Source: Rhynchopus sp. YZ270_cl-10 (lineage: Eukaryota; Euglenozoa; Diplonemea; Diplonemida; Diplonemidae). From it: DNA of 64,000 nucleotides. The stretch spans positions 620,001-684,000 of the forward strand of contig OZ037891.1 in the NCBI GenBank assembly GCA_964035575.1, given 5' to 3'. A program made the translations under genes and the position numbers. Below are positions 23,161 to 33,536 of the stretch, piece by piece; within the stretch, counting starts at the first letter, position 1, and each line of letters begins with the position of its first letter. The notes beneath the pieces are model-generated. The model saw only the letters and a program-made list of their open reading frames with translations, had not been told where the DNA came from and ran no database searches.

Positions 23161-23268
23161 TTTCGTGTCCGCGAATCTGCCTACTGTTCTTTTGGATGTA
23201 CCAGAAGAAGATGCAGATACTGAAGCTGCTGGAGGCGATGGAGCCGGCGGACTCGCTGGAATAGGAGA
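23161..23268 (+). CDS. Candidate last exon inside the 2.5-kb transposon
   Basis: After a TCTTACAG acceptor a frame reads CPRICLLFFWMYQKKMQILK, then LLEAMEPADSLE and a stop. Its helical, charged character resembles a protein C-terminus. It probably belongs with the exons around 22342-22793, but the joining cannot be proved from sequence alone. Confidence 0.35.
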
Positions 23269-23867
23269 TGCACAGCACCTGCACAGAGCTGATGTTCAAG
23301 CATTGACGACGAAGGGTCGTTTGCCCTGGCGTCCTAGTAGACGTTTGCTGTCTCCCCTGCTGCTGATGGACGGGCTACACACTCTGCACCATCGTTACAG
23401 CTCATAAGACCGAGATGCAAGCTAAAAAAACCCTCATGTCTTCACAACTCTTCACAACTCTTCACAAGTTTTCACAAGTTTTCACAACCCTCTTGAGCCT
23501 TTACGTGTGAAAAGTTGTGAAGAGTTGTGAAACGTTGTGAAAAGTTGTGATTTTGATTGAAATTTTGTGAAATTTTGTGAATAGTTGTGAATAGTTGTGA
23601 ATAGTTGTGAAAAGTTGTGATTTTGATTGAAAATTGTGAGAAGTTGTGAAAGTTGTGAAAAGTTGTGAATAGTTGTGAAAAGTTGTGATTTTGATTGAAA
23701 TTTTGTGAAACTTTGTGAAACGCCGCCCCCCGGATAGCACCAAAGATACGAAATTAAATGTTTATTGTCTCAATTTTGGGGGGGTGATTAAACACGAAGT
23801 TGCCACCCACAAGGTAGCAATAACATACAAAAAAAAATCAGTGGTTTCTTAACAGTGTTTTGTATAG

Positions 23868-23930
23868 TGGAGTTCATCCTCGGGTGTCTACACTAATACA
23901 ACCAAGTTTTCAAAAAAAAACAAAAAAAAC
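23868..23930 (+). repeat. Dispersed repeat, family F
   Basis: TAGTGGAGTTCATCCTCGGG, then TGTCTACACTAATACAACCA and AGTTTTC, followed by an A-rich tail that runs directly into the A copy at 23930. Confidence 0.8.
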
Positions 23931-24005
23931 GACTGATGAATAAACCAAAGAATAATCTAATCAGACTAAGCACGAGAGGCTTAGGTTTATCTTACAAACG
24001 TTTTC
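23930..24005 (+). repeat. Stem-loop repeat, family A, long form
   Basis: An upstream arm CTGATGAATAAACC ... AATCTAATCAG precedes ACTAAGC ACGAGAG GCTTAGG and the tail TTTATCTTACAAACGTTTTC. Related long forms are at 32544 and 52854. Confidence 0.8.
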
Positions 24006-24240
24006 TTTTTTCACCCTCCCCACAAATTACCCTTTGAGGCAGAAGCCCAATCACGCACTCCATGACAAAATGATGACTTTTTTGAACTTTCTGGAATGGC
24101 GTATTAAAAAAAACCCCCGAATTTCAAATTAAAGCAGAGAGTTTTCCCTTCCAAACCCCAGAGAGATCCACACCCTTCCCCCCTTCCCCCCTTCTTCCCT
24201 TCTCCCCTTTTCCCCTTTTCCCCTCGAACTTTTATTTCGA

Positions 24241-24285
24241 GGTGACTAAGCATAGAGGCTTAGGGTTTTACCTCACAAACTTTGC
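24241..24285 (+). repeat. Stem-loop repeat, family A
   Basis: GGTGACTAAGCATAGAGGCT, then TAGGGTTTTACCTCACAAAC. The loop is ATAGAG. Confidence 0.7.
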
Positions 24286-24695
24286 TTTATTTTTATCTGG
24301 TGGGTGTGTGCCAGGGATTTTTCTAATTGTGGATTTGGATATGGATTTCAGGAAAATAAAAAAATTCCCTGAAAAAAATTCCCTGTTTTTCCCTACAGCA
24401 ATTTCAGGTACATTCTACCCCACCCCACCCCCAGAGAGTTTCGCCTGTGGGATGCGATCGATCAACGCGATCAAATAAGTGAAAAAAGTGAGGGGGGGGA
24501 AAATAAAAATCTCGGATTTTCGAGAAAAAAATTGGTCCTGCAGACAGTTGCTGTAGTTGTTGTGGGTGCAGATGTTCGCGTCAGTTGCAGTCAAACGTCC
24601 AGCATCGGAGACATTTGAGGTTGTGCACAAGAAGAAGGAGAAGACGTGTCAATCGCATTCAATTATGAGGGTTGGAAGACGGAGGAGATCTCAAA

Positions 24696-24836
24696 TGTTG
24701 CGTACCGTGGCTTCGCCAGAAGCTTTCGCTTTAGCAAAATATGGAATCAAAATTGATGGCAATAATGTATTGAGGCGCCGATTTCCCGCGCGGGCATTTT
24801 CCTGATGCTAATTACCAACGACAGTGCCATTTTATG
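24696..24836 (+). repeat. Repeat family J, about 141 bp
   Basis: Starts TGTTGCGTACCGTGGCTTCG and ends ATTACCAACGACAGTGCCAT. An inverted, diverged copy is at 36163-36305. The first 25 bases recur alone at about 24854. Confidence 0.6.
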
Positions 24837-25459
24837 TCAACATTTTTAGAAATGTTGCGTACCGTGGCTTCGCCAGGAACCTTTGGGTGCCTTGACTACC
24901 TTTTCTTACATAAACGTACTGAGGTTACTGATAAGGCTGACACCCACGATGGATCGTGATTCACTCTCCCCACCAGCCTTCTACGATTTTGTGCATCAGA
25001 GGGAAGAAGCCTCACCTCCCTGCACTGGCAGGGAGTCGCGCGCGCGACGCGCTCGCAGCGACCGCTTTTACGGGGGGAAAGCTCGGGACCCCAAATCACC
25101 CCGTTTTGGCCAAAAGGGGTGATTGGCAAGAGCCCTGTCAACATGTCGAAAAAGTTTTGTGGGGGAAAAATTTTTTTTTTCCCGCAAAAAAGTCAAAAAA
25201 CAGCCCAAAAACTGTATCAAAAAAACAGGGAATTTTTTGGATTTGGATTTCGGAATTTGGCCAAAAAGGGTCGGATTTAGAGATATCCTTGGTGTGTGCC
25301 ATGTGTTATTTTTTTTTCCCTCATTTTTTTTCTCTTTTCTGGAAATTTTTGCGTAGCTCCTGCAAAACATTTCCCATGGTACGCAGTCATCTTTCGCGTT
25401 TTCTCTTATTTTTTAAAATTTTTTGCAGTGATATCGATATCCCCCCCGTTCCTCCGTTA

Positions 25460-25498
25460 GGTGACCAAGTACATGAGACTTAGATTCATCTGACCATT
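25460..25498 (+). repeat. Stem-loop repeat, family A, variant stem
   Basis: GGTGACCAAGTACATGAGAC, then TTAGATTCATCTGACC. The stem is CAAGT/ACTTAG. Confidence 0.55.
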
Positions 25499-25584
25499 TT
25501 TTCTCTCTCTTTTTAGTTTTTAAAAAGGTGTCTGTACGCACTTTGAGGTACATTCATATTCCGATATTTTCTTCCTCCTCCCCC

Positions 25585-25640
25585 CCAGTACCCCGCGCTC
25601 CACCGGGTTTTCCGGTGAGGCGTTTTTGACACTATCAACC
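25585..25640 (+). repeat. Stem-loop repeat, family C, variant
   Basis: CGCGCTCCACCGGGTTTTCC, then GGTGAGGCGTTTTTGACAC. The inner stem ACCGG/CCGGT replaces the usual CCG/CGG. Confidence 0.55.
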
Positions 25641-26224
25641 ATCTCTCTTTCAGGTGACTGAGCTTAGACCGTTCTCAATCTCAACAAAACTGTGGTTTTT
25701 TTTTTTTTTTCATTTTGTTTTGCTGTACAGATGTGTGTGCCTGAGGTACATTTCATCAAAAAAAAATTTTTTTTTTCTTCCTCCTCCTTCTGCTCCAAAG
25801 CTGACCCCCACCCTCAAGACCGAGGCTGTCACATAAGACGATCGGTGATTGACGTAGAGGGGAAACACATAGACTGCGAATACACATCACACTACCCAAA
25901 CAAGTTGCGCAGAACGATGCCAACCCAAAAAAAAAGGCGCTTTTTGGAACTGAAATGAAAAAGTTCCCCTTATAGGACAAATGTGTCTTACACACTAGAT
26001 ATCATGTGCAGTTTGCGATATTACCGTCTTGGGGGGAGTGATAAAACGAGAGTTTTAAGGTGGCGTGAGGAGGGGCATAGGTTCCTCTTACCCTTTTCTC
26101 TTTTTCTGGCGTATTTATAGCATGATGTAGTACTTTTGGGTGTTGCCACAATGTTCCCTTTGTTTTCCCATTTTTACCATGCACTTTTCCCCACTATCGT
26201 ATTCCTACCGGTATGATTTTACCA

Positions 26225-26318
26225 GTGGAGAGCAAACTGTCCACCCACGGTGCACCGGTCATACTAAAGGTACACTGTTCGCGAGCGGGTTTTGTATTTT
26301 CAAGTCATGTAACTCATG
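26225..26318 (+). repeat. Stem-loop repeat, family D, long form
   Basis: GTCCACCCACGGTGCACCGG, then TCATACTAAAGGTACACTGT, TCGCGAGCGGG and TTTTGTATTTTCAAGTC. The 5' extension recurs at 52960 and 60470. Confidence 0.7.
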
Positions 26319-26589
26319 ATGTTATGTGTTGATGGGCTCCAATGCCATTCTTACGAGAACAAAATACTGTGCTGAGTGACGTTCTTACGTTACGCCTAAA
26401 CCTAGACATGTTCCCCCACTATTTCGATGGGTGCGTAAAGTGTGTGGTTTTTATTGGAACAAATTTTTTCGTTTTTGCGTTGCTTTGCGTTCGGTTGTCT
26501 GCAGCAAAATTAGACACCTTTTATATTAGTGCCTCGCCTCAAGGGGAGGCGTGCTGTACTTTGGAACATTGAAAATATTCACTTCATTA

Positions 26590-26630
26590 GGGTAGCTAAG
26601 CGAGGCTTAGGATCATCTTATATTTTTTTT
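26590..26630 (+). repeat. Stem-loop repeat, family A, short loop
   Basis: GGTAGCTAAGCGAGGCTTAG, then GATCATCTTATATTTTTT. The full CTAAGC/GCTTAG stem remains but the loop is reduced to GAG. Confidence 0.65.
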
Positions 26631-26645
26631 CTTTTTTTTCTCTTG

Positions 26646-26685
26646 AGGTGACTATGCACAGAGAGGCGTGGGCTCATCTATCCAA
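26646..26685 (+). repeat. Stem-loop repeat, family A
   Basis: GGTGACTATGCACAGAGAGG, then CGTGGGCTCATCTATCC. The stem is ATGC/GCGT. Confidence 0.55.
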
Positions 26686-27091
26686 AAAAAAAATTTTTTT
26701 TTTGTTTCTTTTACTTCTTAACGATCTGCCTTGTTCTGGCGGGTTCAATATTGTTCTTTTTGATCGTTTTCTTTTTTTCATTCTTTTTGCTCTAACCCAT
26801 TGTAAGAGGAAGGCAAAAATAACCCAAAAATTTTATTTTTTCACCAGATGACTCATGCGCAGTCTCAGGTAGTGCCTCTTCATCCTTCACAACAAATAAG
26901 AGAGTTCACAGGGGGGATCCAACAAAACACAGCGAAAAGATGGTAGGAGTGTTTTTTTTTTTTTTTTACTGTGTTTCGTTGGACCCTTGTATACGAATTA
27001 TGATGTGCGATTTTAAAAATCCGCTGAAAGGGGGAGGTGATACCTTTCGTGTTGTTGTGTTGGATTCTTATTTTATTTTTTTATATTTTTT

Positions 27092-27150
27092 CAGTGCCTG
27101 CGTCCGCCGATGAAGTCGGTGAGGCGCTTGCACATTTTAACTTCTCTTTT
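27092..27150 (+). repeat. Stem-loop repeat, family C
   Basis: CAGTGCCTGCGTCCGCCGAT, GAAGTCGGTGAGGCGCTTGC, then ACATTTTAACTTCTCTTTT. A T-rich tract ending TTTTTTCAG comes directly before it. Confidence 0.8.
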
Positions 27151-27463
27151 ATTTTTTCGTGTCAATCTCCGCTTGTTTCCTGTTCCAGCATACAAACAGG
27201 AAAAGTTGGAAAAAAATAACATAAATAACACACTGCATCATAGCAAAAAGCTCCACTTGGCTTCCCCTTCCACCCCTACATTTTCCCCCGCCCGCAAACC
27301 CAACTAAACACCATTAATTAAATGGTCTGACACAAGTGAAAAAGAACACATGGAATGGGAAAAAAAATTCATACAGCTCTCTCAAATATGCTGTCGTGCG
27401 AACGAAGAAGGAAAAAAGAAAAGCCAAGGAAAATACCCCTCCTCCCATTACTATAGTTGTAGT

Positions 27464-27558
27464 TGTATTGTGATGTAATTGTCTATCGTAATACACGTCA
27501 CAATAGAGCTGTGTTGTGATGTGTATTCTGTATTATGATGGGCAGTTATCACAATACA
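27464..27558. mobile_element. Small inverted-repeat element, 95 bp
   Basis: TGTATTGTGAT and ATCACAATACA form the ends. Inside, AATACACGTCACAA faces TTGTGATGTGTATT. MITE-like, non-coding, no clear target duplication. Confidence 0.5.
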
Positions 27559-27948
27559 GCCAATACCCATTACCCTTAGACGCCTTCTAGAATGCTCTTC
27601 CCCCCTTATTTGGAAGCGACAAAAAAAAAAAAGTGCTTTTTTTCAATTGAAATATGTGGACCCATTTGAGGTCCACCCAATCTTTCCAAACAAATTCCAT
27701 TGACAACCTTGTGTAGTTTTAAATGCCGTTTTTTTTTTTTTTGTGGGTGAATATGGACCGTACTGAGTGTTGGGAATTCCAAAAAAAAAAATGTGGCACA
27801 GAATCCCAACAGTGCGGTTTTTAGTTATGCACAGGGCATTGAAAAAAGGAGAAGTGAAAACTGTGCGATGTGGAAACACAGAGGCAGCTGCACTCCTCCA
27901 ACACTTTTTTTTTTCCCCCAAAAAAAAGAAAACAAAACCAAAATCTTT

Positions 27949-28020
27949 AGCCTTTCGGGCGACTTTGTGTACAGAACCCTTTCCTCGGATAGGGTGGTTG
28001 TTGATACTACAAAATCAGAG
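27949..28020 (+). repeat. Dispersed repeat, family H
   Basis: GCCTTTCGGGCGACTTTGTG, TACAGAACCCTTTCCTCGGA, then GGTTGTTGATACTACAAAA. Confidence 0.55.
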
Positions 28021-28051
28021 CATACATTTGTCACGAACTAAATCCATATTT

Positions 28052-28090
28052 CAGCTGTGTGTGCACGAGAAAGCACATGCATCTGACAAA
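28052..28090 (+). repeat. Stem-loop repeat, family B
   Basis: CAGCTGTGTGTGCACGAGAA, then AGCACATGCATCTGAC. Confidence 0.65.
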
Positions 28091-28579
28091 GCTTTTTTCT
28101 TTCATTAAGGTTGGGGAAATGGGCCCTCTTTAAAATTTTTTTTTAAAAAATATTCTTGTACCTTGCCTTGCCACTGTACTCTATTGGTCCTACCTGCCTA
28201 GGCTATTCATTGACGACCCCTCAGCCGTTGTCGATAATGCCTCAAATTTTTGCGATCTTCTTTGACAATTGTTGTAAGGTGTGTGTGTGTGTGTGCATGT
28301 GCACCTTACGAATTTTTCTCTTATCTTCCCTTTTCTGCATCCTTTCATCAAGTTCATACCGTCTTCAGTTGAAAAACAATCTTTCCGTGTTTTTTTTACT
28401 CCATTTTTCAAGAATTTATCTTTTTTTTTTCCTCCCCCCTCCTGGGAGGATCAAAGACAAAAATCGTATGTTTAAAAAAAAAAAACGAACGGAAAAAAAA
28501 GGGGGGTTTTAGTCAGTCCAGCACCAACTTCGTTGGTCAAGATTAAGACCTTTGAACTGTAGTTTTCAATGCATTTTTT

Positions 28580-28620
28580 TGACGTGTGTGCACGAGAGGC
28601 ACATACATCTTAATTTTTTT
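28580..28620 (+). repeat. Stem-loop repeat, family B
   Basis: GACGTGTGTGCACGAGAGGC, then ACATACATCTTAATTTTT. It is immediately followed by a family A copy. Confidence 0.75.
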
Positions 28621-28621
28621 G

Positions 28622-28668
28622 AGGTGGCTAAACACAGAGACGTTTAGGTTCATCTTATTAATTTTTGT
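28622..28668 (+). repeat. Stem-loop repeat, family A, compensatory stem
   Basis: GGTGGCTAAACACAGAGACG, then TTTAGGTTCATCTTATTAAT. The stem is CTAAAC/GTTTAG: both positions of one pair changed relative to CTAAGC/GCTTAG. Confidence 0.75.
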
Positions 28669-29277
28669 TTTCTTTTCAGAATTTTCTGTTTTTTTTTCTT
28701 CCTCTTTTCTCTTTTTCTGTCTGCAAAAAAGGAAAATATGCATGGCATGATATGCTCCAGAAAGAAAGAAAAAAAATACTGCTGAACCAATGGTTCCTTG
28801 CACAATATGGCAGCAACGGCAATTCCAACAAACTTAAAAAACAAAATGATAACTCAAACTCCACATAACAAAAAAGAACCCTCCTTCCCCCCCTCCCCTC
28901 CAAAAAACACAAACAACAAATAAAAATGATAATCACGGGTTGGGAAAAGACTTTATCTTTTAACCCGCTTGTTACATAAAGTTATATGTGAGGCTCTGTT
29001 GGACAAGGCTGATTCTATTTGTCCAAAATTTATTTCAGTAGTTTTATCAGAACATAAAACTAGTGCCACGGCACAGGAACTTATGACCTAGAACTGTCAA
29101 AAAATACACTTAACTCTCTTTGCATTGTGTACTGTACTTTTCTTATTATTTACTTTGGGGAGGGGGACAGAAACCTCCTCTCGCCTCCCTCTAGATGGTG
29201 TCCCCTTGGCCTTAAAGGGGCTCAGTTTTAGTATTGCAACCTTGTGTTCGCTAAGTGAGCTACAGTGTGACACGCTG

Positions 29278-29428
29278 CACGGCGGACTGTTCAGGGGGAC
29301 TACTAGGAATGTTACTAGCCCAAATGACTAGCGTTTTACGACTAGTGTTACATCAGTATCACTACTAGTTTAACACTGGTTGTTACGACTAGTAGTTCCA
29401 CTAGTAGTCCCCTGACTAATCCGCCGTG
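29278..29428. mobile_element. 151-bp inverted-repeat element with CACGG ends
   Basis: The left end CACGGCGGACTGTTCAGGGG and the right end CCCCTGACTAATCCGCCGTG are imperfect inverted repeats. The inside is full of ACTAGT-type palindromes. The first five bases match the ends of the hAT-like elements at 2764; no target duplication was found. Confidence 0.6.
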
Positions 29429-30126
29429 TTTTTAAAGGGGGGCTGCTGCGCACAGAGAGGCTTAGGTTTATATTATCGTCTCTTTCTCGCTCTCTCTCTT
29501 TTTGGTTTCCTTGTTGTCATGGCGAGAGCGCTGGCGCAATTAGGATTCTTTCAAAAAGAGGGGGTCAATACAATCACAGAATGCTTTACCAACATTGTGG
29601 GTGAAGAGGCAAACATGATATTGAGTTTTTTTTTTGTTTTTTTGTTTTTTTGTTTTGTCCGCTGAAAGAGTGGGCTGTTTCAGTACCTGAACGATGTGTT
29701 GTGGCTGTGCCTCAGCTGTACGCATCTCCTTCAATACTTCAACTAGATGGGTATGCATGTGATGCATATTTCATCTTTCAACTCTTCTTTCCTGCATACA
29801 TATTTTTTTCTGCACTTTTTGTTCAATAGATAGTCGTGTACCCCCTTTTTTTGTGCTACTTTTGTTTTCACACAAAGACCCATGAATGGACATTGCCTCT
29901 TCATCTTTCAAAATCTTTGTGTGTGTGTGTGTGTTTTTGTTTTCCTGTTGTGCAAAAAAGGGGCTTTTTTAAAACTATGGCGGAGTGATATACATTCAAC
30001 ACCAACTACACTAAACAGATTTATTAAAAGAAAAAAGGAAAAAATGGGGTCAGAGGGTGGTCACAGACTGTCAACATTACTTTCAAACATTTTGTTTTTC
30101 GTCTTCCCCATCTTAGTCCAAAAAAG

Positions 30127-30185
30127 CCTTCGGGCGACATTGTGTACAGAACCTGCTTCGGTAAGGGAATGGCGAAATTTTTTTA
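30127..30185 (+). repeat. Dispersed repeat, family H
   Basis: GCCTTCGGGCGACATTGTGT, ACAGAACCTGCTTCGGTAAG, then a diverged end. Confidence 0.5.
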
Positions 30186-30399
30186 AAAAATCCAAACAAA
30201 AAAAAAAATGTGACCACTACACCAGGACCCGATTTTAGATTGTTCCGTGAGATACCACAAAATCAAACCAGGAACCACCGTTTTTGTTCTTTTTCTATGG
30301 ATCTGTCTTTTTGCGAAATTTTTTTGCGAAATTTAATTAACAAAGATTGGATGTAATCTGTCTCGAACATCCTTCGTACTTTTCTCTTCTTCGATGATT

Positions 30400-30445
30400 T
30401 GGATACACTGCCACGAGAGGGCTTTGTATTTCCAGTCAACTTTGA
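30400..30445 (+). repeat. Stem-loop repeat, family D
   Basis: GGATACACTGCCACGAGAGG, then GCTTTGTATTTCCAGTCAAC and TTTG. Confidence 0.75.
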
Positions 30446-30480
30446 TTTGAAAGTACTTGAAACTTATAAATTCTATGGTC

Positions 30481-30607
30481 CACCTGATATTTACTCCACA
30501 TATAGGTGCGTACAGGCGTATGTATAGGACCGTATAGGTCCGTAGAGGGCCCTATACGCGCCTGTACATGTCTTGTACACGCCTGTACGCGGGGTAAAAA
30601 TCGGGTG
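30481..30607. mobile_element. 127-bp inverted-repeat element
   Basis: The left CACCTGATATTTACTCC faces the right GGGGTAAAAATCGGGTG. Inner TACAGGCG/CGCCTGTA and TATAGG/CCTATA stems extend the palindrome. MITE-like. Confidence 0.55.
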
Positions 30608-30771
30608 ACGGTATCTTCCAAAACGGAAAAAAAACCCCCTGAGGGTCAGAGGGGGGGATGGTGAAGAACAACGCGGATACCAAAAACTGCTTAACTGTTA
30701 CCGTCTAATACTGCCCCTTCCTCTATCTCCCCACATCATCCCCTTTTCTTTTAATGACAAAGGTGACTGGG

Positions 30772-30808
30772 CAACGAGATTGCTTAGGTTTCATCTTATA
30801 AACTTTTA
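30772..30808 (+). repeat. Stem-loop repeat, family A
   Basis: GGTGACTGGGCAACGAGATT, then GCTTAGGTTTCATCTTATAA and ACTTTT. Confidence 0.7.
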
Positions 30809-30834
30809 AAAATATCTGGCTCGAAGTTGTATTA

Positions 30835-31740
30835 CTGGGGGGGGGCTAATACAAGAGGTACTGCTAATACAAGAGGTATGCCTAATACAAGAGGTACTTT
30901 GAAATCGGGATTTTCACGATTTTTTACCGGCTAATACAAGAGGTACTTTATTCTTTCCTTTATTTGACTTGATCACTTTTTTTCAAAAAAATAAATTGAT
31001 TGGTGCTTCCCGGGGGGTATGCATTTCACAAATTTTCACAAAATGTGACAAGTTTTCACAAGTTTTCACAAGTTTTCACAAGTTTTCACAACACGAAAAC
31101 CGCTATAAAATTGTGAAGGCTGGTGAAAAATGGTGAAAAATTGTGAAAAGTTGTGAAAAGTTGTGAATTGATTTTTTTTTTTGGGGGGTTTTTTTTGGGT
31201 TGGGTGGTGACCCACCCATTGAGGGGTATGCTGGGATTCACAAGATAGAACGTGATGTGGTGTACCTGTGTACCTGTGTACTGTGCACTGTGCGGAAATG
31301 ACGAGAACTTGTCCATTTCGGCAAATTGACCCCACCACTGGCCGGACGGATTCCGGAAATGCAAATGCCGGCATTTAAAAGCTTCACCAACGAAGAAAAA
31401 AAGGGTGGTGAAAAGTTGTGAATAGTTGTGAAAAGTTGTGAATTGAATTGAAAATTTGTGAAATGCATACCCCCCGGGAAGCACCAATTGATGGTGTCAA
31501 ATGAAAGGTTTGCTCAAAATCTTTCAATTGCGGCCAGGTACGATCAAAAAGTTGAAAAATTTCCCGTGTTACTGGTTGGCGAGAGTAAAAATACAGAAAA
31601 AAAAATTAGCAAAAATCCAGAAAAAAAAAGCTAATACAAGAGGTACCTCTTGTATTAGACTTCCACCTAAAAAAATTTTTTTTAGGCGTAAATTCTTACG
31701 CCTAATAGAAGAGGTACCTCTTGTATTAGCCCCCCCCCAG
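30835..31740. mobile_element. TA-flanked element with CTGGGGG ends, interrupted
   Basis: CTGGGGGGGGGCTAATACAA at the left and its complement at the right sit between TA dinucleotides (30833-30834 and 31741-31742), as in Tc1/mariner-type elements. CTAATACAAGAGGTAC recurs several times inside both ends. The 486-bp TGGTGC element is inserted in it, so the original was about 0.4 kb. Non-coding. 27 bases inside it (31514-31540) recur exactly at 55688-55714. Confidence 0.65.
31001..31486. mobile_element. 486-bp TGGTGC element nested in another element
   Basis: The ends TGGTGCTTCCCGGGGGGTAT and complement are flanked by the perfect 6-bp repeat ATTGAT (30995-31000 and 31487-31492). Subterminal TTTTCACAAG/GTTGTGAAAA units are like those of the 2.5-kb element at 21247. 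No protein-coding region: a non-autonomous relative. Confidence 0.85.
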
Positions 31741-32543
31741 TAACCGACTACCTCTTGTCTGTACCAACATAAAAAAAATTTTTTTTCTTATCTGGCGCGC
31801 CCTAGTGGATCCTCTACCTATTCTTTTTTGAGGTCCCTTTTGTTTATAATATTCCATGCTCCAAGAGAACCACCCATCTTACCAAGCTTTTTCCTTCTTC
31901 TTCCACCTAAGCTTGGAGTTTTTTTTTTGACCTTTATATTTTGCATCATTTGTTATGTGCATAGCAAAAAGGCACATTTCATCTCTTTTTTTTTCATGAA
32001 TTTTATCATCTTTTTTCACCTTTTTTTTTTTTTTTGAACGATGACGTGCACAAGAAGGCATAATTATCATACTCGCTTTTTTTAAAATATTTTTTGCACA
32101 AAATGTTTCTTCTTTTCCTCAAATGCCTCTCCTTTACGAAGAGGCTTGAGGGTCTACTCTGGTGCGATGTAGTTGATTGGTACTATATTTGCTACTCTAT
32201 CTTTTCATTGGACTCAAAAAAAACAATGACATAACAAGTCCAGGAAATTTTTAGATGATTGAAGAGGTACAGAGAACATCAGGTGACAAACACGATTTTT
32301 TTTTTATCGGATTTTTTTATCCAGGCATATTATGCAGGGTACTTTGCGAGACGCGCTCCTCAGTTTTTCAAAAAAAACATCAATAAAACGCAAAAAACAA
32401 ATCAAAAATGTGGAAAAGTGGAGCTTTTGCGCAGTTGATTGCCGATGCTCTAAATGTGGATTATTGCTTCGATACCCTCTTTACCCCCTTTACCCCCATC
32501 CCAAGGTGACTAAACACAGAGGATCCAAAACAACAACAAAAAA

Positions 32544-32625
32544 GATTGATGAATAACCAATGTTCAAAACATTAAGTAATCTAATCAGACTAAGCACAGA
32601 GAGAAAGGTTTAGGTTCATCGTAAA
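32544..32625 (+). repeat. Stem-loop repeat, family A, long form
   Basis: GATTGATGAATAACC ... TAATCTAATCAGACTAAGCA, then CAGAGAGAAAGGTTTAGG and TTCATCGTAAATC. The upstream arm matches the copies at 23930 and 52854. Confidence 0.65.
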
Positions 32626-32781
32626 TCCCCCTTTTTTCCCCCCCTCTCCTTTTATTGTATTTCTATTACCTTCTTTACCCTATCTCCACATTCCCACTTC
32701 TCTTAGTTCTTTATATTGGAGAGGGTTTTTATGGCATAATGAAGTAAGAAGTGCACGAAAAACCAAGAAGAAAAAATACTA

Positions 32782-32960
32782 TTTTTCGTCTGAAGGAGGA
32801 AAATATAACGCATTTTGAACACACTTTTGCGGTTCTGGGGGACAAAACCGCGTTGCAGAGACACCACTCCTCACCAAAATAGGTTGAGGTGTTGTGCGCT
32901 TCACCACAACCTCCCTCCCATAGGGGTTTTTGTGTGATCAGTGTTAAGTTTCTATTTTTG
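32782..32960 (+). repeat. Repeat family I, about 175 bp
   Basis: Shares CGTCTGAAGGAGGAAA, CCGCGTTGCAGAGACACCAC and a hairpin AGGTTGaGGTG/CACCaCAACCT with 61050-61222. The conserved body is about 110 bases, while the region between the first and second blocks differs. No tail, no open frame. It could be a structured RNA gene or an element fragment. Confidence 0.6.
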
Positions 32961-33536
32961 ATTATTTTCTGCAATAAATCGCACTCAATAAGAGGATATT
33001 TTTGTGTTATAGAGCTGATCCCTCCCTGGGATGCTCTTTTTTTTCTTGGTAACTAAGCAGCAAAGAGTCTCTTTTGATTCATTTTGCAAAAAAAAAAAAA
33101 AGCAAAAAGTTTTTTCTCACCCCCTCTTCCCAAACATCTCTTCTCCCTAACCCCCTATCCTGTTATTCGCTGACAGAACAATACAGATTTTTTGTTATGT
33201 TTTTGTGTTTCTCGTTGGCAGAGTATTTTTAAATGAGAGACTAAAAAAAATTCTCTCGAGTCTCGGGTTTGGCGTGGGGGGGAGGGAAGAAAGCGTGGCT
33301 TCGCAAAGTTTCAAAAAAAAAAAAAAAAGATCCGATTTTCCTTCTCTTTCTCCAATCCACTTCACCCCACCCTTCAATATCACAAAAAAAATCCACAGAG
33401 CAAAATAATAACAATAAACGCAACACACTAACTCACCCCCCCCTCCCTTCCCTTCCCTCCATTTTGCTAGTTTCTGAACAAGCAGCTTTTTTCTCTCTCC
33501 TTCCTCCCCCCTCCCCCCTCCCCCTTCCCGTTTTCA

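Larger units (their letters stand above)
21247..23742. mobile_element. 2.5-kb DNA transposon with TGGTGC ends
   Basis: The termini TGGTGCTATCCGGGGGGCGG and its complement are flanked by AAGAT on both sides (21242-21246 and 23743-23747). Both ends continue into arrays of TTTTCACAAC-type decamers (about 21270-21660 and 23440-23730), mostly written as GTTGTGAAAA. The middle is coding-like and seems split by introns. The 486-bp element at 31001 has matching ends, so this is a family. I cannot place it in a known superfamily. Confidence 0.8.
23748..30832. other. Gene desert with stem-loop repeats and small elements
   Basis: No gene recognised. Beyond the listed copies, poorer matches lie near 25528 (B), 25652 (A), 25728 (B), 26055 (A), 29440 (A) and 29748 (B). 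A patch at 25800-25960 is less AT-rich but has no recognisable product. A CG-rich run lies near 25035-25060. Confidence 0.5.
31743..33536. other. Spacer upstream of the second MGC gene
   Basis: No gene. Poor B-like copies near 31955 and 32041, A-like pieces near 32505 and 33050, one family A long form and one family I repeat (both listed). The last 80 bases before 33537 are almost pure C/T, a possible 5' UTR or promoter pyrimidine tract. Confidence 0.5.
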
